DNA from: JACVRW01 sp963716215
Lineage (GTDB): Bacteria; Actinomycetota; Thermoleophilia; Solirubrobacterales; Thermoleophilaceae
Assembly (NCBI GenBank): GCA_963716215.1
Contig: OY970298.1
Location: 372,001-436,000 of the forward strand
Length of the DNA stretch: 64,000 nucleotides
Reading direction: 5' to 3'
Shown: positions 55,674-62,816 of the stretch, one piece after another
How the letters are laid out: the number at the start of each line of letters is the position of its first letter
Position numbering within the stretch: the stretch's first letter is position 1
The notes under the pieces: model-generated
What the model was told of the DNA's origin: nothing
The model's input: only the letters and a program-made list of their open reading frames with translations
Databases searched by the model: none
Made by a program: the position numbers and the translations under genes

Positions 55674-57031
55674 CCGCGCTCCAGCAGCGCCACGCACTCG
55701 ATGTGCGGCGTCTGCGGGAACATGTCCACCGGCCGGACGGTCTTGAGCTCGTAACCGGCGTCCACGATCTGGCGGGCGTTCGGGGCAAGGGTCGTGGCGT
55801 TGCACGATACGTAGACGATGCGCTGCGCCTCCGCCTCCAGCACGCGGCGCACCACCTTCGCCGAGAGGCCGGCCCGCGGCGGGTCGACCACGACCACGTC
55901 GGGCTTGCCCGACTGCTCCAGCAGCGGGCGCATGGCCAGCCGCACGTCGCCGGCGAAGAACTTGGCGTTGTCCACCCCGTTCAGCCGGGCGTTCTCGATC
56001 GCGTCCGCCACGGCCTCCTCCACGATCTCCACGCCCCACACCTCGCCGGCGTCGAGCGCCATCGCCAGCGCGATCGTGCCGATGCCGCAGAACAGGTCGA
56101 GCACGCGTTCGCGCCCGGTCAGCCCGGCCAACTCGGCGGCGGTCCCGTAGAGGCGCTCGGCCATCTCGGTGTTGGTCTGGAAGAAGGCGTCGGGCGAGAT
56201 GCGGAACTTCAGGCCGGACAGCTCCTCGTCGAGGTGCGCCTTGCCCTTGATCACCTGGGTCTCGCCGCCGTAGGTGGTCTCGGCTACGCCGATGGCCCTT
56301 GTCCACAGGAAGCTGTCGGCGGGGGTCGCGGCCGCCAGCTCGGCGACCTGGAAGGTCGAGCCCGGGCTGGTCACGACGCGAGCCTGGACCTGGCCGGTGC
56401 GGCGCCCCTCGCGCACGACGAGGTTGCGCAGGACGCCGCGCTGGTCGCGGCGGTCCCACGCCGTCAGCCCCTCCGCGCGGCACCAGGCCTTGACCGCCTC
56501 GCGCAGCTCGTCGACCCGCTCGGAGGCGAGGATGTCGGTGGTCACGTCGTCGATCGCGTCCCAGCGCCCCGGGCGGTGGAAGCCGAGCACCAGCTCGCCG
56601 TCGTCGTCCTCTCCGAACGAGTACTCGAGCTTGTTGCGGTAGCGCAGCGGCTCGACCGCCGGCACGATCGGCTCGACCGGGGGCGACTCGAAGCGTCCGA
56701 TGCGCTCCAGGGCGTCGCGGACCTGGTCCTGCTTCTCGCTGAGCTGGCGCTCGTAGGGCAGCACCTGCCACGGCGCGCCGGGGTGCGGCGCGACGGGCTC
56801 GATCCGGTCGGGGGAAGGCTCCAGGAGCTCGATCGAGTCCGCCTCGGCGAACGAGCGCTTGGACTTGGTCACGCGCGCCTTCACGCGGTCGCCGGGGACG
56901 GCACCGCGCACGAACACGACGTAGCCGTCGAGCCGAGCGACCCCCGCGCCACCGTGCGCCAGCCGGTCGATCTTCAGCTCGAGCTCGTCGCCCGTGCGCG
57001 GCCGTGCGGCGCGTGTGTCGGTGCCTGTCAT
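55670..57031 (-). CDS. RNA (uracil-C5)-methyltransferase, RlmD/RumA-like
   Basis: The 453-residue protein has an N-terminal TRAM domain (ELELKIDRLAHGGAGVARLDGYVVFVRGAVPGDRVKARVT) and a C-terminal SAM domain. Key motifs are DLFCGIGTIALAMA, VVVDPPRAGL, the catalytic Cys in IVYVSCNATTLAPN, and the general base in HIECVALLE. The four iron-sulphur Cys of E. coli RumA are absent; the equivalent region reads APHPGAPWQVLPYE. It methylates a uridine in 23S rRNA or possibly tRNA. ATG 57031 has TAGCCT nine bases upstream. Confidence 0.87.
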   Translation of the reverse strand: MTGTDTRAARPRTGDELELKIDRLAHGGAGVARLDGYVVFVRGAVPGDRVKARVTKSKRSFAEADSIELLEPSPDRIEPVAPHPGAPWQVLPYERQLSEKQDQVRDALERIGRFESPPVEPIVPAVEPLRYRNKLEYSFGEDDDGELVLGFHRPGRWDAIDDVTTDILASERVDELREAVKAWCRAEGLTAWDRRDQRGVLRNLVVREGRRTGQVQARVVTSPGSTFQVAELAAATPADSFLWTRAIGVAETTYGGETQVIKGKAHLDEELSGLKFRISPDAFFQTNTEMAERLYGTAAELAGLTGRERVLDLFCGIGTIALAMALDAGEVWGVEIVEEAVADAIENARLNGVDNAKFFAGDVRLAMRPLLEQSGKPDVVVVDPPRAGLSAKVVRRVLEAEAQRIVYVSCNATTLAPNARQIVDAGYELKTVRPVDMFPQTPHIECVALLERG

Positions 57032-57040
57032 GGGGGACCG

Positions 57041-57046
57041 AGGCTA
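57041..57046 (-). promoter_or_regulatory. TANNNT -10 element for the RNA methyltransferase
   Basis: TAGCCT on the minus strand ends nine bases before ATG 57031. Confidence 0.4.
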
Positions 57047-57062
57047 GCGGCCCCGGCCGGGC

Positions 57063-57884
57063 CTAGCCGAGCTGCGACTCGATCGCCGTCAGCACGGTCT
57101 TGCGGTCCGCGTGGCGGCGCTCGTGGTCGCGCACCTTGCGCAGCTCCGGTGGGGTGAGTGTGCCGAGACGGCTCTTGATCTGGGCCGCTGTGAGGTCGTC
57201 GTAGCCGGTGACCGGGAAGCTTGACCCGACCTTTGCCCCGCGGCGGACGCGGTCGACCTGGGCGAGCGCGGGAGAGGCGCGCCGCACGGCGCGCGAACGC
57301 GCGCTCGAGGTGCGGCCGCCGATCTCGCTGCGACCTCGGCCGAGCAGGTTCTCGAGGTCCTTCAGCACGTCGCTGGTCTGCCGCTGGCCGCGCTTGACCA
57401 GACCCGCCGTGATGCGCTGCGCGTCGCGGGTCGTCAGGCGGCCCTGGTCCACGGCCTCCTCGAGCGTCTCCTCGATGCGGTCGCGCGAGAGCAGCACCAG
57501 CTCGAGCGGGCGAATCAGGTTCTTGCGCAGGGCGTCGCGCAGCTCGGCGACGGTCTTGGCCTCCAGGCCGGCGCTGCGCGCCCCGGCGGCGGCGGACTTG
57601 GCGGTCGTGCTCGCGGCCTTGCGCGCCTTCTGCTGGCGTCCGCGCGCCTTGCCGCCCTTGCTGGCGGCGGCCCTCGCCTTGGGGGCCGGCTTGGCCTTCG
57701 CAGCCGGCTTGGCCTTCGCAGCTGGCTTGGCCTTCGCGGCTGGCCTGGCCTTGGCAGCGGTCTTCGCCTTCGCCGCCGGCTTGGCCTTCGCAGCGGTCCT
57801 CGCCTTGGCGGCCGGCTTGGCCTTAGCCCTCGGCTTGCTCGCGCTGCTGCTCTTCTTGGCCCCGCTGCGGCTCTGTGCCATCAC
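57063..57884 (-). CDS. Histone-H1-like Lys/Ala/Pro-repeat protein
   Basis: The protein has 273 residues from GTG 57884 (ATG 57881). Residues 8-95 are a basic low-complexity tail of repeating AAKAKPAAKA units, as in bacterial histone-H1-like proteins. A central helical region (AKTVAELRDALRKNLIRPLELVLLSRDRIEETLEEAVDQGRL) resembles phasin/polyhydroxyalkanoate-granule or stress-associated helices. A C-terminal module (VTGYDDLTAAQIKSRLGTLTPPELRKVRDHERRHADRKTVLTAIE) resembles SAP/Rho-N-like DNA- or RNA-binding folds. Nucleoid association is likely but inferred. Confidence 0.72.
   Translation of the reverse strand: MMAQSRSGAKKSSSASKPRAKAKPAAKARTAAKAKPAAKAKTAAKARPAAKAKPAAKAKPAAKAKPAPKARAAASKGGKARGRQQKARKAASTTAKSAAAGARSAGLEAKTVAELRDALRKNLIRPLELVLLSRDRIEETLEEAVDQGRLTTRDAQRITAGLVKRGQRQTSDVLKDLENLLGRGRSEIGGRTSSARSRAVRRASPALAQVDRVRRGAKVGSSFPVTGYDDLTAAQIKSRLGTLTPPELRKVRDHERRHADRKTVLTAIESQLG
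57665..57850 (-). repeat. Low-complexity repeat encoding AKAKPAAKA units
   Basis: Near-identical units of about 24 bases, with cores like GGCTTGGCCTTCGCAGC on the plus strand, recur here. They encode the basic repeats of the H1-like protein. Slippage is expected to change copy number between strains. Confidence 0.75.
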
Positions 57885-57890
57885 GCTCCC

Positions 57891-58721
57891 TCAGTTGCCA
57901 GTGAGCGGCGGACTATCGCAGGAAGCCGGCGGCGACAGGCGCGTGGTCGGAGAGCCTGATCCGCAGCCCGTCTCGTCGGTCAGCTCGCGCTCGGCGGGGT
58001 CCAGCCGGCGCGGGCGCGCGGTCACCGTCAGACCGCGTGCCAGCAGGTGGTCGATCGCGTGCGGAGCGGTCGGCTCGCCGAGCCCGAAGCGCTCGCGCAG
58101 CTCGGCGAACGGCTCGGGATCGCGCGCCGGCCGCAGGTTCAGGTCGCCGCCGAAGACGAGCGGGTCGGGACCGGACCACTCGACCGCGGCGCCAGCCGCC
58201 CGGATCAACTCGGCGGCCGCCTTGCGGCGCAGACCGGCCGACGCGTGCAGGTTCGCCACGCACAGCGGGCCGTCCGGCAACTCGAGCCGCACCCAGTGCA
58301 TGCGGCGCCGCTCGGGGCGCAGCGCCAACGCGAGGCGGCGGTGCTCGACCACGCGTCCCGGGAGCCTCACCATGATCTGGTTCGAGCCGCCCTCGCTCGA
58401 CGCGATCAGGTCCGGGTTGAAGTCGGCCAGCCGGCCCTGCACGGGCGGGCACCAGTTGCGTGAGGTCAGCACGCGCACGCCGCTCGACCGCGTCCGCCGG
58501 GCCAACTCGGCGAACCAGCGCGGCGGCGCCTCCTGCAGCAGCGCCACGTCCCACTCGAGCCCGTCGATCAGCCGGGCGAACTCCTCAAACAGCGGCCGGT
58601 TGACCTGCACGTGCGTGGCGCCGCGGACGGGCGTCCGCAGCAGCCGCGAGCGGAGCGTAAAGAGGGCGGGATCGGGGGGGAAGTCGCGCCCGTGGTAGAG
58701 GTTCCAGGTGAGGACACGCAT
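57891..58721 (-). CDS. Endonuclease/exonuclease/phosphatase family protein, C-terminus frameshifted
   Basis: The frame encodes 276 residues of an EEP-fold phosphohydrolase: VLTWNLYHGRDFPPD, VALLQEAPPRWF, LCVANLHAS, LVFGGDLNLRPA and AIDHLLARGL. The last 25 residues (GCGSGSPTTRLSPPASCDSPPLTGN) are nonsense. The neighbouring frame supplies LRIRLSDHAPVAAGFLR with the catalytic Asp-His pair, then a stop at 57913-57915. One missing base in the GGG run at 57967-57969 explains this. As read, the enzyme would be inactive. ATG 58721 overlaps the argF start by one base. Confidence 0.82.
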   Translation of the reverse strand: MRVLTWNLYHGRDFPPDPALFTLRSRLLRTPVRGATHVQVNRPLFEEFARLIDGLEWDVALLQEAPPRWFAELARRTRSSGVRVLTSRNWCPPVQGRLADFNPDLIASSEGGSNQIMVRLPGRVVEHRRLALALRPERRRMHWVRLELPDGPLCVANLHASAGLRRKAAAELIRAAGAAVEWSGPDPLVFGGDLNLRPARDPEPFAELRERFGLGEPTAPHAIDHLLARGLTVTARPRRLDPAERELTDETGCGSGSPTTRLSPPASCDSPPLTGN

Positions 58722-59599
58722 TGGCGCGGCATTTCCTGACAGGCGAAGAGCTTACGGCCGGCGAGCTGGACGGTCTGATCGAGCGCGCGCTCGAGCTCAA
58801 GCAGGACCGGCTGCGCTCGCGCGCGCTGGAAGGCCTGAGCGTGGCGCTCGTGTTCGACAAGCCCTCCACCCGCACCCGGGTGTCGTTCGAGACCGGCGTG
58901 TTCGAGCTGGGCGGCCACCCGCTCGTACTGCGCGAGGGCGAGCTCCAGCTGTCGCGCGGTGAGTCCCCGCGCGACACCGCGCTCGTGCTGTCGCGCATGG
59001 TCCACGCGATCGCCATCCGCACCGGTCCCCACGAGACCGTCGTGGAGCTGGCTGAGCACTCCGCGATCCCCGTCATCAACATGCTCACGCGCGACCACCA
59101 CCCCTGCCAGGCACTCGCCGACCTGGTCACGCTGCGCGAGCGCTTCGGCAGGCTCGACGGCCTCAAGCTCGCGTACGTGGGGGACGGCAACAACGTGGCC
59201 CGCTCGCTACTGATCGCGGCGCGGCTTGCCGGTGTCGAGCTGACCATCGCCACGCCGCCCGAGCTCGCGTTGCCCGAGCTCGAGTCCCTCCCGGTGGACG
59301 AGGCCGTCGCGGGAGCGCACGCCATCTACACCGACGTGTGGGTGAGCATGGGCGACGAGGACGACGCCGAGCTCAAGCGCCGGCTGCTCGCGCCGTACCG
59401 GCTCGACGACGAGCTGCTGTCGAAGGCGCGCGACGACGCGATCGCCCTGCACTGCCTCCCGGCGCATCCCGGCGAGGAGATCTCGGAGGAGGTGCTCTAC
59501 GGCGCCCGTTCGGCGATCTGGGACCAGGCCGAGAACCGGCTCCACGCGCAGAAGGCGCTGCTCGAGCTGCTGATCCCTACTGTTCCTGCGACTACCTGA
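58721..59599 (+). CDS. argF: Ornithine carbamoyltransferase
   Basis: ArgF condenses ornithine and carbamoyl phosphate to citrulline in arginine synthesis. The 292-residue protein has the carbamoyl-phosphate loop FDKPSTRTRVSFE, the motif DHHPCQALADLVTLRERFG, the ornithine-binding VWVSMGDEDDAE and the C-terminal HCLPAHPGEEISEEV. TTG 58721 is forced: an in-frame stop (TGA) lies 12 bases upstream. MARHFLTGEE matches family N-termini. No other arg gene is present here. The upstream control region lies inside the divergent EEP gene. Confidence 0.93.
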   Translation: MARHFLTGEELTAGELDGLIERALELKQDRLRSRALEGLSVALVFDKPSTRTRVSFETGVFELGGHPLVLREGELQLSRGESPRDTALVLSRMVHAIAIRTGPHETVVELAEHSAIPVINMLTRDHHPCQALADLVTLRERFGRLDGLKLAYVGDGNNVARSLLIAARLAGVELTIATPPELALPELESLPVDEAVAGAHAIYTDVWVSMGDEDDAELKRRLLAPYRLDDELLSKARDDAIALHCLPAHPGEEISEEVLYGARSAIWDQAENRLHAQKALLELLIPTVPATT

Positions 59600-59609
59600 G
59601 GAGGACCCG

Positions 59610-60006
59610 ATGAAGCGTTGGCTTGCACTGCTGGTCGCCTGTCTCGCCCTAGGCCTCGTGGTCGCGGGATGTGGCGGGGATGACGACGAGGGCGACGGCG
59701 GCGGACGCTGCCACCACCGAGGAGCAGCCGGCGCCCGAAGCCGAGGGCGGTGGCGGCGCCACAGAGGTTTCGATGAAGGACATCAAGTTCGACCCGAGCG
59801 ACCTGTCGATCAAGGCCGGCGACACCGTGACCTGGGTCAACGACGACACGGTCGGGCACGACGTGACCGGCGACGACTTCAAGTCGGGCGACGCCGGCGC
59901 GATGCAGAACGGCGACACCTTCGAGCACACCTTCGACGCGGCCGGCACCTTCGACTACGTGTGCACTGTGCACCCGGGCATGAAGGGGACCGTCAAGGTC
60001 GAGTAG
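59610..60006 (+). pseudogene. Cupredoxin (plastocyanin-like) lipoprotein, frameshifted
   Basis: The first frame gives a lipoprotein signal peptide, MKRWLALLVACLALGLVVAGC, preceded by GAGGAGGA. After DDDEGDGGG it becomes nonsense. The +1 frame continues ADAATTEEQPAPEAEGGGGATEVSMKDIKFDP and a full blue-copper domain, with the His in TVGHDVTG and Cys, His, Met in YVCTVHPGMKG. One extra base near 59697-59707 would join them. GTG 59671 could express the domain alone, but then with no export signal. The 3' end overlaps the convergent SnoaL-like gene by 14 bases. Confidence 0.8.
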
Positions 60007-60484
60007 GCCGCCGCAGCCCGAAGCCGCGCAGCAGCAGCAGCACCGTCTCGCCCGCGCCTCCGCGCGTGGGCAACAGGCCCAGCTGCGTCGCGGCGTCGTA
60101 GAGGTCGAAGAACCCGCGCGCCCGGCGCACCAGGCCGTCGGAGAGCTCCAGGTAGTGCAGCCCGTGCAGGCTCACGGCGCGGTCGGTGGCCGGGATCGAC
60201 CAGATGTCGCCGCGGTGGGTGCCGGTCGCGCGCCACGGCACGCACACGTGCCCGCCCCGGCTGAGCGGCGGGGCGGTGGCCTCCACGCGCAGGTCGGGGA
60301 ACGCGCCGCGCAGCGTCGCGGCGTGGCGGTCGAGCGCCTCGACGCGCCGCAACAGGTCCACCGCGACCGGATCCTCATAGGTCACGTCCGGGGTGCAGCA
60401 GGACTCGAACCCGGCCCCCTGCCACCCGGCCCGCCAGCGGACGGCCAGTTCGTCCAGGGCGCCGCGCTCGAGCTCGACGCTCAC
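59993..60484 (-). CDS. NTF2/SnoaL-like protein
   Basis: From GTG 60484 (overlapping the thiSG stop) the protein has 163 residues. The fold is a SnoaL/NTF2-like cone: CCTPDVTYEDPVAVDLLRRVEALDRHAATLRGAFPDLRVE, GHVCVPWRATGTHRGDIWSIPATDRAV and HYLELSDGLVRRARGFFDLYDAATQLGL. Its place at the end of the thi operon suggests a link to thiamine-precursor metabolism, but this is only by position. The frame is open far upstream as a shadow of thiSG. Confidence 0.8.
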   Translation of the reverse strand: MSVELERGALDELAVRWRAGWQGAGFESCCTPDVTYEDPVAVDLLRRVEALDRHAATLRGAFPDLRVEATAPPLSRGGHVCVPWRATGTHRGDIWSIPATDRAVSLHGLHYLELSDGLVRRARGFFDLYDAATQLGLLPTRGGAGETVLLLLRGFGLRRPTRP

Positions 60485-61461
60485 CGCGGCTCGAGCTCCG
60501 CCAGGCCCTCGTCCGGCGACGAGGCCTGTGCGTACAGCCGGCGCGGGATGCGGCCGGCCTGCCCGGCCTCGTAGCCGGCCTCGATCGCCTTGCGCATCGC
60601 GCGCGCCATCGCGACCGGGTCCGCCGCCCGCGAGATCGCGCTGGCCAGCAGCACGGCGTCGCAGCCGGCCTCCATCGCGAGCGCCGCGTCGGAGGCGGTG
60701 CCGACGCCGGCGTCGAGGATCACGGGCACACGCGCGCCCTCCACGATCAGGCGCAGGTTGTATGGGTTGTTGATGCCCATGCCGCTGCCGATCGGGGAGC
60801 CGAGCGGCATCACCGCGGCGCAGCCCGCGTCCTCCAGCCGGCGCGCCAGGATCGGGTCGTCGTTCGTGTACGGGAGCACCACGAAGCCCTCGCCCACCAG
60901 CGTCTCCGCGGCCTCGAGCAGCTCGGCCGGGTCCGGCAGCAGCGTGCGGTCGTCGCCGATCACCTCGAGCTTGACCCAGTCCGTTTCGAGCGCCTCGCGC
61001 GCCAGGCGGGCCGTCGTGACGGCCTCGCGCGCGGTGAAGCATCCGGCCGTGTTGGGGAGCACCTCCAGCCCCGCCTCGGAGAGCACCTCGAGGATGGAGC
61101 CGCGCGCGGTCGGGTCCACGCGGCGCATCGCGACCGTGGCCAGCTCGGCGCCGGACTCCGCCGCGACGGCCGCCATGGTCTCCAGGCTGCGAAATCCGCC
61201 GGTGCCGAGGATCAGCCGCGAGCGCAGCGGGCGCCCGGCGATCTCGAACGCCTCGGGGGACCCGCCCTGCACGGCGTGCAGCACCTCCACCTCCTGCCCG
61301 TCGCGGAGCGCCGTGTCGGCCCACTCGCCGCGCGGGATCACCTCTCCGTTGACCGCAACCGCGGTCCCGCGCGCGTCCACGCCCAGCTCGCGCACCACCG
61401 TCGCCACGGTCGCGTCGTCGGCCAGCTCGCGGTACTCGCCGTTCACGAACACCTTCCTCAC
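60481..61461 (-). CDS. thiSG: ThiS-ThiG fusion: sulphur carrier/thiazole synthase
   Basis: The protein has 326 residues from GTG 61461. The first 66 residues are ThiS-like (VFVNGEYRELADDATVATVVREL, ending LHAVQGG). The Gly-Gly normally must be C-terminal for thiocarboxylation. Without a stop the chain continues SPEAFEIAGRPLRSRLILGTGGF into ThiG, with thiazole-synthase motifs LPNTAGCFTAREAVTTARLARE, WVKLEVIGD and PVILDAGVGTASDAALAMEAGCDAVLLASAI. Fused ThiS-ThiG proteins are known. How the carrier end is freed is unclear. It overlaps thiO and the SnoaL-like gene by four bases. Confidence 0.92.
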   Translation of the reverse strand: MRKVFVNGEYRELADDATVATVVRELGVDARGTAVAVNGEVIPRGEWADTALRDGQEVEVLHAVQGGSPEAFEIAGRPLRSRLILGTGGFRSLETMAAVAAESGAELATVAMRRVDPTARGSILEVLSEAGLEVLPNTAGCFTAREAVTTARLAREALETDWVKLEVIGDDRTLLPDPAELLEAAETLVGEGFVVLPYTNDDPILARRLEDAGCAAVMPLGSPIGSGMGINNPYNLRLIVEGARVPVILDAGVGTASDAALAMEAGCDAVLLASAISRAADPVAMARAMRKAIEAGYEAGQAGRIPRRLYAQASSPDEGLAELEPR

Positions 61462-62591
61462 GCGCGTACCTCCGCCCGCTCGAAACGCTCGGGAGCGAGC
61501 GGCGCCAGCTCGTCGGGCAGCGACCCGCCGGCCAGCAGATCGGCCACGACCTCGCCCGTCAGCGGTGTGGCCAGCACGCCGTTGCGCCAGTGCCCCGTGG
61601 CCCAGATCAGCCCGTCCAGGTCGCCAGGTCCGACGACCGCGGCGTTGTCTGGCGTGCCGGGGCGCAGGCCCGCCGCCGCCTCCACCAGCTCCAGCTCGCC
61701 CACCTCGGGCACGACCTCCCACGCGGCCTCGAGCAGGCGGAACACGCCGTCGGCGGTGACGGTGGTGTCGAAGCCCTGCTCCTCCATCGTGGCGCCGAGC
61801 ACGACGCGGCCGTCGCCGCGCGCCACCAGGTAGCAGCGCGGCGAGCGCACGATGCGGGTGAACGGCTCGTCCATCCCGCCGCGCACGCGCAGCTCGAGGA
61901 TCTGGCCCTTGACCGGCCGGACCGGCGGGCCCGGGCCGTCCGGCGCGAGCGCCGGGCTCCAGGCGCCCGCGGCCACGACCACGGCGCCGCAGCCGATCGT
62001 CCCGGCCGAGGTGCGCACCCCGGTCACGCGCCCACGCTCGTGCTCGATCGCCTCGACCTCCACGCCGAGCTCGACGTTGCCGGCCGCCGCCGCCAGGGCC
62101 TCGGTGGTGGCGCGCGGATCGGCCTGCCCGTCGCCATGCGCGTGGATCCCGCCGGCGATGCGCGGAGAGAGACCGGGCTCCAGGCTGCGACAGCGACCGG
62201 GGGGCAGCCACTCGACCTCGAGCCCGAGCGACAGCTGGAGCTCGTGCAGGCGGCGCAGCGACTCGGCGTCGTCGCGGTCGGCGGCGACGATCAGCGCGCC
62301 GCTGTCGCGGTAGCCGGTGGTCAGCCCGGTGTGCTCCTCGAGCTCGGCGGCGAACGCCGGCCAGCGAGCGCGCGCGGCCAGGTTCACGCGCACCAGCGCC
62401 TCCTCGCCGAAATCCGCCTCCATGACCGGGGCGAGCATGCCCGCGGCGACGCGGGACGCCCCGGCGCCAACGGCGGGCGCGCGGTCGACGACGAGCACGG
62501 ACAGGCCGCGTTGGCCGGCGCGCCAGGCGCAGGCGAGGCCGATCAGGCCGGCACCGATGACAACGGCGTCGTAGCGTGTGCTCCGCGGCAG
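61458..62591 (-). CDS. thiO: Glycine oxidase ThiO, probable CTG start
   Basis: ThiO oxidises glycine to the dehydroglycine used by ThiG. The protein has about 377 residues, with the FAD-binding YDAVVIGAGLIGLACAWRAGQRG, VAAGMLAP and ATGHWRNGVLATPLTGE near the C-terminus. The best start is CTG 62591, six bases after AAGGAG at the end of the riboswitch; no ATG, GTG or TTG fits between them and the FAD motif. The long open frame upstream runs antisense to the glycosidase gene and is rejected. First gene of the thi operon. Confidence 0.9.
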   Translation of the reverse strand: MPRSTRYDAVVIGAGLIGLACAWRAGQRGLSVLVVDRAPAVGAGASRVAAGMLAPVMEADFGEEALVRVNLAARARWPAFAAELEEHTGLTTGYRDSGALIVAADRDDAESLRRLHELQLSLGLEVEWLPPGRCRSLEPGLSPRIAGGIHAHGDGQADPRATTEALAAAAGNVELGVEVEAIEHERGRVTGVRTSAGTIGCGAVVVAAGAWSPALAPDGPGPPVRPVKGQILELRVRGGMDEPFTRIVRSPRCYLVARGDGRVVLGATMEEQGFDTTVTADGVFRLLEAAWEVVPEVGELELVEAAAGLRPGTPDNAAVVGPGDLDGLIWATGHWRNGVLATPLTGEVVADLLAGGSLPDELAPLAPERFERAEVRA

Positions 62592-62601
62592 TTGAATCTC
62601 C

Positions 62602-62690
62602 TTCCCTTCGCCGGCATTACCCGGGTCAGGTTCGACGGTCGGCGGCGCCGCAGCCGCCCTCTCAGCCCGGTTTCCCCCGAGCTCCCGTTG
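62602..62690 (-). promoter_or_regulatory. TPP riboswitch (thi box)
   Basis: Read on the minus strand this region has the conserved blocks GGGCTGAGAGGG, then GAACCTGACCCGGGTAATG and CCGGCGAAGGGA, the diagnostic TPP-aptamer sequences. The 3' stem strand runs straight into the AAGGAG ribosome site of thiO. TPP binding should therefore block translation start. A TAGCAT -10-like hexamer lies just upstream (plus-strand 62700-62705). Confidence 0.93.
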
Positions 62691-62816
62691 GGCTCCCAAT
62701 GCTACATCTGCTATCCATTCTCCCCGCCGACGGCACCGCAACTCTCCGGACGTGTGCTGTTTAGACCAGGAACCGGAGCGCGCTGTTCCCCGTCCCGCCG
62801 CTCCCTTCCTCGTGCA

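Noticed and set aside
57665..57850. Tandem repeat array as a CRISPR or minisatellite outside genes
   Set aside because: The units are in frame inside the H1-like coding sequence and encode its AKAKPAAKA tail.
60396..60425. A tRNA T-arm-like sequence (GGGTTCGAGTCC on the minus strand)
   Set aside because: The arms do not pair as a T-stem, no acceptor or anticodon arm surrounds it, and it lies inside a well-supported SnoaL-like gene.
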